Source of the DNA: an uncultured Actinomycetes bacterium
GTDB lineage: Bacteria > Actinomycetota > Acidimicrobiia > IMCC26256 > PALSA-555
NCBI GenBank assembly: GCA_937927875.1
Contig: CALEYV010000114.1
Location: 1-11,403 of the forward strand
DNA: 11,403 nt
Reading direction: 5' to 3'
The notes under the pieces are model-generated. The model was not told the DNA's origin. It saw nothing but the letters and a program-made list of their open reading frames with translations, and ran no database searches. Below are positions 6,774-11,403 of this stretch, in pieces. The first letter of the stretch is position 1, and every line of letters starts with the position of its first letter. Both the position numbers and the translations under genes were made by a program.

Positions 6774-7352
6774 TCACGCACGGCCGGTGACCTCCTCGTC
6801 GGTGTAGCCGCGGGGCTGGACGTCACCGGGGAAGCGGATGGCGCGCCAGCCGGCCCGGTCGCGGTTGCCGCCGTACTCGGGGTCGGCGTACGCGCCTTCG
6901 CAGGCGTGGCGGTACAGCAGGTCCTTGAACGCCGGCACCGCGTCGAGGCGCGCGTCCTGCTCGGCGGGGCTCAGGGCCGCGAAGTCGGCGCCGAGGGCGA
7001 CCAGGCCGTCGCGGTACTCCGCTTGCCAGCCGGTGACGGGGCCGTTGAACTCGCGCTCCGGGATCCCGCGTGAGCCCTCGATGCGGGTCCGCCACGCCAG
7101 CTCCTCGACCCGGGACAAGCCGAGGAAGTCGGCGAAGCGGGCCTCGCCGCCGGCCCGGCCCGAGACCGGGCCGCCGGCCCAGATGCGGGGCGGGTCGACG
7201 GTGAAGGCGCCGAGCAGGGTGTCCACGTAGTCGGCGCAGCCGAGCGTCTGCCCGCCGGGGTGGTCGCCGACCGGCGGGATGAGGCGCTCGCACGCCGCCG
7301 CCACGACCTCGTGCTCGGCGGGGCTTAGGTAGTGGGGGTCGGCCTCCGTCAC
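6774..7352 (-). CDS. Gluconate 2-dehydrogenase subunit 3-like protein
   Basis: This 192-residue protein matches the small-subunit family that pairs with GMC flavoprotein dehydrogenases. The opening is typical (LSPAEHEVVAAACERLIPP, 9-27), as is the signature EGAYADPEYGGNRDRAGWR (152-170), where family members read GxxxDPxYGGNxxxxGW. In gluconate and related periplasmic dehydrogenases this subunit often carries a Tat leader and helps export the folded flavoprotein. Here the N terminus (MTEADPHYLSP) has no twin-arginine leader, so a cytoplasmic complex is more likely. The GTG start lies one base after the HyuA stop, implying translational coupling. The GMC gene follows after 24 bp, matching the expected gene pair. 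The cytochrome c subunit of the classical three-part enzyme is not encoded here. Confidence 0.9.
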   Translation of the reverse strand: MTEADPHYLSPAEHEVVAAACERLIPPVGDHPGGQTLGCADYVDTLLGAFTVDPPRIWAGGPVSGRAGGEARFADFLGLSRVEELAWRTRIEGSRGIPEREFNGPVTGWQAEYRDGLVALGADFAALSPAEQDARLDAVPAFKDLLYRHACEGAYADPEYGGNRDRAGWRAIRFPGDVQPRGYTDEEVTGRA

Positions 7353-7353
7353 T

Positions 7354-9414
7354 TCACAGCTCGAGCTCGTAGTTGCCCTGCTCGTCGACCCGGGCCCGGC
7401 CGCCGGGCGGGACGACGAGGACGGTGAAGGGCTCCTCGACGAGCGCCGGGCCCTGCACCTCGGCGCCGGTGCCGAGCTCGGTGCCGGCGAACACGGGCGT
7501 GTCGACGAACCCCTGGCCGAAGTGCACCGGCCGGGTCTCGCGCCGGGCCGCCTCGGCGCGGCTGAGCGTTCCCACCTCGGCCAGCCGGGCCGGCTTCGGC
7601 GTCCGGCCCCGCGCCACCAGGCGCACGCCCCGGAGCACCGGCTGCTGGTTGCGGAAGGAAAAGCCGCGGTCGCGCTCGTGCTGGTCGTGGAACCGCTCCG
7701 CGAGGTCGAGGAGGCCGGCCTCGCCGAGGGACTCGGCCTCCGGCACCGGGACGCTCATGTCGAAGTTCTGCCCCGGGTACGCCATCTGGGCGAAGAGGTC
7801 GAGCTCGACGTCCTCGCGGGCCAGGCCGGTCGGCTCGAGCTCCTTGGCCGCCTCGTCGCGCAGGTCCGACATCAGCGTCCGGACCCGCTCCAGCTCGACC
7901 TGGGAGAGCGGCACGACGTAGGCGCGGACGAGGTCGACGACGTAGTCGGCGACGAGCACGCCGAGGGCCGAGAAGGCGGGCGCGGCGCGGGGGACGAGCA
8001 CCCGGTCGATCCCGAGCTCGCGCGCCACCGCCCAGGCGTGGACGGGTCCGTTCCCGCCGTAGGCGATCATCTGCAGCGTGCGGGGGTCGGCGCCGTGGGA
8101 GGCGAGGACCCGCCGGGTGGCGTTCGCCATGTTGGCGTTCACGATCCGCTCCACGCCCCACGCCGCGCCGACGGGGTCGATGCCGAGCGGCTGCGCGAGG
8201 TCCCGGTCGAGCGCGGCCCGGGCGGCGTCGACGTCGAGGTCCATCCGCCCGCCCGCGAAGCCGTGCACCGGCAGGTAGCCGAGCACCGCGTCGGCGTCGG
8301 TGACGGTCGGGGCCTGGCCGCCCCGGCCGTAGCAGACCGGGCCCGGCGACGAGCCGGCGCTCTCGGGCCCGACGAGGAGCGCGCCCTGGCGGACCCGGGC
8401 GATCGAGCCCCCGCCGGCGCCGACGCTCTGGACGTCGACCATCGGCAGCCCGAGGTAGTAGCGGTAGCGCCAGTTCCAGTCGGTCTTGATCTCGGGCTGG
8501 CCGTCGCGCACCAGGCAGACGTCGAAGCTCGTCCCGCCCATGTCGACGGCGACGAAGTCGCGGACGCCGGCCTGGGTCGCGGCGAGGGTCGCGCCCATGA
8601 CGCCACCGGTGGGTCCGGACGCCAGGAGCGACACCGCGCGCTTCGACACATACTCGGGCGGCATGACGCCGCCGGTCGACTGCATGATGAGGAGCGCCCC
8701 CGCGTAGCCGGCCGCGCGGAGCTTGGCCTGCAGGCTCCCGATGTAGCTGGCGATGCGGGGCGCGACGTAAGCGTTCACGAGCGTCGTCGACACCCGCTCG
8801 AACTCCGGGCCCCGGGCCATCACCTCGTGCGACAGCGAGACGTGCTCGACGTCTGGGAACTCCTCGCGCACGATCTCGGCCGCCCGGCGCTCGTGGGCCG
8901 GGTTCACGAACGAGAACAGGAACATGACCGCGACCGATTCGACGCCGAGGGCCTGCAGGCGTCGCACGCCCCGCCGCACCGCGTCCTCGTCGAGGGGCCG
9001 GATGACCTCGCCCCGGTAGTTCATGCGCTCCGGGATGGGGATTCGGGCCCGGCGGCGGGCGATGGGTGGCGGCGCCGGGTAGGAGGGATCCCAGATCTCC
9101 TCCTTGTGCACCCGGCGCATCTCGATCTCGTCCCGGTGGCCCTCGGTGACGAGGAGCCCGGTCGGGGCGCCGTTCATCTCGATCATCGTGTTGTCGGCGG
9201 TTGTCGTGCCGTGCACGAGGATGTCGAGCTCGCTGCACAGCTCGGCCACGGTGATCCCGAACCGCTCCGCCAGCTGGGCGACGCCGTTCATCACCCCGGT
9301 CGACTGGTCGTCGGGCGTGGTCGGGGTCTTGTCGAGGACGACGTCCCCGGCCGGCGTCACGCAGAGCAGGTCGGTGAACGTGCCGCCGACGTCGACGCCG
9401 AGCCGGTATCCCAT
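7354..9414 (-). CDS. HyuA-like ATP-dependent hydantoinase/oxoprolinase/ketone carboxylase subunit
   Basis: This 686-residue protein has the size of the N-methylhydantoinase A and acetone/acetophenone carboxylase nucleotide-binding subunit. Family motifs are intact: DVGGTFTD (8-15, phosphate-binding loop of the ASKHA fold), HGTTTADN (69-76), QSTGGVMPPE (245-254), DMGGTSFD (291-298), VGAGGGSIARV (331-341) and GSSPGPVCYGRGG (354-366). The family uses ATP to activate a carbonyl/enol or bicarbonate, driving ring opening of cyclic amides or carboxylation of ketones. It works with the HyuB-like protein encoded 20 bp upstream. The ATG start places the conserved N terminus immediately, but no clear Shine-Dalgarno is visible, suggesting coupling to the upstream gene. 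Substrate class is not resolvable by eye. Confidence 0.95.
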   Translation of the reverse strand: MGYRLGVDVGGTFTDLLCVTPAGDVVLDKTPTTPDDQSTGVMNGVAQLAERFGITVAELCSELDILVHGTTTADNTMIEMNGAPTGLLVTEGHRDEIEMRRVHKEEIWDPSYPAPPPIARRRARIPIPERMNYRGEVIRPLDEDAVRRGVRRLQALGVESVAVMFLFSFVNPAHERRAAEIVREEFPDVEHVSLSHEVMARGPEFERVSTTLVNAYVAPRIASYIGSLQAKLRAAGYAGALLIMQSTGGVMPPEYVSKRAVSLLASGPTGGVMGATLAATQAGVRDFVAVDMGGTSFDVCLVRDGQPEIKTDWNWRYRYYLGLPMVDVQSVGAGGGSIARVRQGALLVGPESAGSSPGPVCYGRGGQAPTVTDADAVLGYLPVHGFAGGRMDLDVDAARAALDRDLAQPLGIDPVGAAWGVERIVNANMANATRRVLASHGADPRTLQMIAYGGNGPVHAWAVARELGIDRVLVPRAAPAFSALGVLVADYVVDLVRAYVVPLSQVELERVRTLMSDLRDEAAKELEPTGLAREDVELDLFAQMAYPGQNFDMSVPVPEAESLGEAGLLDLAERFHDQHERDRGFSFRNQQPVLRGVRLVARGRTPKPARLAEVGTLSRAEAARRETRPVHFGQGFVDTPVFAGTELGTGAEVQGPALVEEPFTVLVVPPGGRARVDEQGNYELEL

Positions 9415-9434
9415 GGGCGCTGCGTTCGTCCGGC

Positions 9435-11246
9435 TCAGGCGCGCAGCGAGGACCGCAGCCGCTCGGTCGCGGGACCGTCGACGGCAAGGGTCAGGTCCTC
9501 GAGGGAGCCCGACAGCACGACGCCGTACTCGCGGGCGGCCCCCTCCACGCTCACGTACTCGTCGAGCACGTCGTCCAGCACCGCCTGCGGGTCGCGGGCC
9601 AGCGGGTCGCCCCAGCCGCCACCACCGCCGTAGTCATACATGACGCGCTGGCCGGCGCCGATCGGCACCCACTCGGCGGTGTGCTTGACCCGGAACGGGT
9701 CGTCGCTGCCGTAGCGGATCACCATCTCGTTCGGCGCGCCGGGCTTCCCGCCGCAGATGCCCGGCATCGGGTACTTCATCCCGACGACGTACGTGTACAC
9801 CTTGGCGTCGACGAGCACTTCCTTCTCGTAGTGGCTGCCGCAGAGGCCGCGCCACTGGCCGGCGCCGCCGGAGTCGGTGCGGTAGTCACGCGACCACTGG
9901 ACATGCGGGAACAGGCTCTCGTTGATCTCCGCGGTCGCCTTCCACAGGTTCCCGAACGAGGCGTTCTGCGCGCCCCAGGCGTCCATGCCCTTCGCCGCGT
10001 TGCACCAGCCCGCGTACACCTCGGCCGAGTGGTCGGTGAACGACTGGCCGGTGCGGGGGTCGACGCCCACGATGATGGTGGGGATGCCGGTCTTGTAGGT
10101 CTGCGGCACCGCCTTATCGGGCAGGACGTCCTGCATCGCGACCGCGATGACCTCGCCGACGTCGGCGCCCGGGTGGTGGGTGCCGGCGCTCACCGGCTTG
10201 CCCGGGTGCGGGTTCAGCACGCAGCCCTGCGGGACGACGAGGCGGATCTGGTCGAAGAACCCCTCGTTCTTCGGGATCTCGGGATCCATCATGGCGGCGA
10301 CCTGGGCCACCGTGTACCCGCGCGTGTTCCCGTAGGTCGACCAGGCCTGGATCTCCTGGCGGGTGTCGCTGCCCGTGTAGTCGATGGTGAGCCGGTCGCC
10401 GTCGACGGTGATCTTCACGTGCAGGTGGATGTCCTCGTTCCCGAGCGGGTCGTGGTCGACGTAGGCGTCGGCCTCGTAGACGCCGTCGGGCCACGTCTCG
10501 ACCTCCTCGCGGAAGCGCTTGGCCGCGTAGTCGATCATCACGTCGACGCTGCCCTCGACCGCGCCGAGCCCGAACCGCTCGATCACGTCGGCCAGGCGAC
10601 GCGCGCCGAGCTGGGCCGCCCCGATCTGGGCCCGCAGGTCGCCGATGTAGTCCGGGATCCGGTTGTTGGCCTGCAGCGCGTAGAGCACGTCGCGCCGCTC
10701 GACGCCCCGGTCGAGGACCTTCACGACCGGCCAGCGGACACCCTCGCCCCAGATGTCGCCGGCGGTGACGTTGTAGCCGCCGGGGACGCCGCCGCCGGTG
10801 TCGCCGTGGTGGCACTGGATGCTGGCGATCAGCACCATGCGCCGGCCGCCGCGGCCGTCGTCGGCGAAGACGGGCGCGAACACGTTGTAGTCGGGGAGGT
10901 GGCCGCCGCCGTGGTACGGATCGTTGGCGACGAAGACGTCACCCTCGTGGAACTCGTCGACGCCGAAGAACTCGAGCGCGAACCGGACCGGCAGCGTCGA
11001 GGTGAGCATGAACTGCGGGATCCCGACCGACAGGGCGGCGAGACGGCCGCGATGGTCGAGCACGGTGGCGTTGCGCTCGTTGCTCTGGTTGAGGATCGGG
11101 GTGGTGGCGGTGCGCGACACGTAGGTGGCCATCTCGAAGCAGATGGTCTCCATCGCGCCCCGCACGACCTCGGCCGTGACCGGATCGACGGTCGTCCCGC
11201 TCAGCCGAGCCCGGCTGCCCGCCAGCTGCACCAGATCGACGTTCAT
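9435..11246 (-). CDS. HyuB-like hydantoinase B/oxoprolinase/ketone carboxylase subunit
   Basis: This 603-residue partner of the HyuA-like subunit has family features: DPVTAEVVRGAMETICFEM near the start, NDPYHGGGHLPDYNVFAP (about 108-125), QCHHGDTGG (about 144-152), STGGTH-like VSAGTHHPGADVGE, and a glycine-rich C-terminal YDYGGGGGWGDP. The HLPD pair (His116, Asp119) plus His146/147 fits the two-His/one-Asp metal site described for the acetone carboxylase alpha subunit, so a metal-dependent active site is likely kept. It is the first gene of the operon. I chose the ATG at 11246 because GGGAGG lies 4 nt upstream. A GTG at 11261 would add five residues encoded by that ribosome site. No small zinc-binding third subunit, as in acetone or acetophenone carboxylases, is in the window. 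Confidence 0.95.
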   Translation of the reverse strand: MNVDLVQLAGSRARLSGTTVDPVTAEVVRGAMETICFEMATYVSRTATTPILNQSNERNATVLDHRGRLAALSVGIPQFMLTSTLPVRFALEFFGVDEFHEGDVFVANDPYHGGGHLPDYNVFAPVFADDGRGGRRMVLIASIQCHHGDTGGGVPGGYNVTAGDIWGEGVRWPVVKVLDRGVERRDVLYALQANNRIPDYIGDLRAQIGAAQLGARRLADVIERFGLGAVEGSVDVMIDYAAKRFREEVETWPDGVYEADAYVDHDPLGNEDIHLHVKITVDGDRLTIDYTGSDTRQEIQAWSTYGNTRGYTVAQVAAMMDPEIPKNEGFFDQIRLVVPQGCVLNPHPGKPVSAGTHHPGADVGEVIAVAMQDVLPDKAVPQTYKTGIPTIIVGVDPRTGQSFTDHSAEVYAGWCNAAKGMDAWGAQNASFGNLWKATAEINESLFPHVQWSRDYRTDSGGAGQWRGLCGSHYEKEVLVDAKVYTYVVGMKYPMPGICGGKPGAPNEMVIRYGSDDPFRVKHTAEWVPIGAGQRVMYDYGGGGGWGDPLARDPQAVLDDVLDEYVSVEGAAREYGVVLSGSLEDLTLAVDGPATERLRSSLRA

Positions 11247-11250
11247 GGCT

Positions 11251-11256
11251 CCTCCC
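11251..11256 (-). promoter_or_regulatory. Ribosome binding site of the HyuB-like gene
   Basis: GGGAGG on the minus strand lies 4 nt before the ATG at 11246 and decides this start over the GTG at 11261. That GTG also has a GGGAGGG 8 nt upstream, so the longer form is not excluded. Confidence 0.6.
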
Positions 11257-11284
11257 GGCACCCCGCAGGCCCTCCCCGGGAACC

Positions 11285-11298
11285 TGACGCGGATGTCA
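11285..11298. promoter_or_regulatory. Short inverted repeat in the divergent intergenic region
   Basis: TGAC-N6-GTCA lies about 40 bp upstream of the HyuB-like gene, between it and the divergent gene at the right edge. It could be a regulator half-site pair. A possible -10 (TAGGAT, minus strand, near 11303-11308) lies next to it without a good -35. This is weak evidence: short repeats of this kind are common by chance. Confidence 0.2.
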
Positions 11299-11359
11299 CG
11301 TCTATCCTAAGCCGCCGCCGCTGCGGGCGGCCGCCGAGCGGGCCAGCCGAGGAGGGTCG

Positions 11360-11403
11360 TTGTCCGAGCACCGCGAGTTCCGAGACATCCGGGGCGCCGA
11401 CGC
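11360..11403 (+). CDS. Start of an unidentified divergent gene, 3' partial
   Basis: A strong purine-rich site GAGGAGGG (11349-11356) is followed after a short gap by a TTG start and an open frame reading MSEHREFRDIRGAD to the window edge. Only 14 codons are visible, so no family can be named. The divergent position relative to the dehydrogenase/hydantoinase operon makes a regulator or a pathway enzyme equally possible. The TTG start is inferred from the ribosome site alone. Confidence 0.4.
   Translation, partial: MSEHREFRDIRGAD

Noticed and set aside
5202..7073. 623-codon plus-strand open frame opposite the GMC and subunit-3 genes
   Set aside because: It spans two recognised genes and their intergenic gap, has antisense composition and no family motif; a GC-bias shadow.
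7349..9633. Very long open frames overlapping HyuA on both strands (7349-9487 minus, 7522-9633 plus)
   Set aside because: They are Arg/Pro/Gly/Ala-rich translations without domain motifs. They arise from the scarcity of stop codons in GC-rich DNA opposite or out of frame with a motif-complete HyuA gene.
1..11403. CRISPR arrays, tRNA/rRNA genes, insertion sequences, phage or defence genes
   Set aside because: I saw no direct-repeat array, structural RNA signature, transposase motif or terminal inverted repeats. The content is metabolic and regulatory.

Overview
The window is about 70% GC with strong GC3 bias, GTG/TTG start codons and a TetR/P450/PP2C-phosphatase gene content. This suggests a high-GC actinobacterium; an acidimicrobial or related soil/aquatic lineage is possible, but the sequence alone does not fix the taxon. 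Nearly everything is coding, and all genes except the two at the edges lie on the minus strand.

Layout, left to right. (1) The 3' part of a plus-strand gene for a multi-pass membrane protein with a Ser/Gly/Pro-rich N-terminal region (1-1287). Its membrane core looks like a site-2-protease (M50) homologue with a damaged zinc motif. (2) It converges, across a 25-bp gap with a candidate hairpin, on a two-gene minus-strand operon: a cytochrome P450 followed by a TetR-family repressor, with a 4-base GTGA stop/start overlap. Upstream of the P450 is a striking control region: two TGACCnnnGGTCA palindromes flank the -10 of a near-consensus promoter (TTGACT-N17-TATAAA). It begins at the stop codon of the next gene upstream. 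(3) A membrane-anchored GAF-PP2C (SpoIIE/RsbU-type) serine phosphatase. (4) A tight four-gene minus-strand operon: HyuB-like subunit, HyuA-like subunit, gluconate 2-dehydrogenase subunit 3-like protein and GMC flavoprotein oxidoreductase, with gaps of 20, 1 and 24 bp. (5) A short divergent intergenic region and the first codons of a probable plus-strand gene running off the right edge.

How the genes may work together. In the four-gene operon, the GMC protein plus subunit 3 form a plausible two-subunit FAD alcohol/sugar dehydrogenase. The HyuA/HyuB pair belongs to the ATP-dependent hydantoinase/oxoprolinase/ketone-carboxylase superfamily. A coherent hypothesis is oxidation of a secondary alcohol to a ketone followed by ATP-driven carboxylation, as in isopropanol-to-acetoacetate or 1-phenylethanol-to-benzoylacetate routes. 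ATP-dependent cyclic-amide hydrolysis is the main alternative. The substrate cannot be read from sequence. The P450-TetR pair looks like a self-regulated, ligand-induced oxidation module. The phosphatase is an orphan with no anti-sigma/anti-anti-sigma partner in the window.
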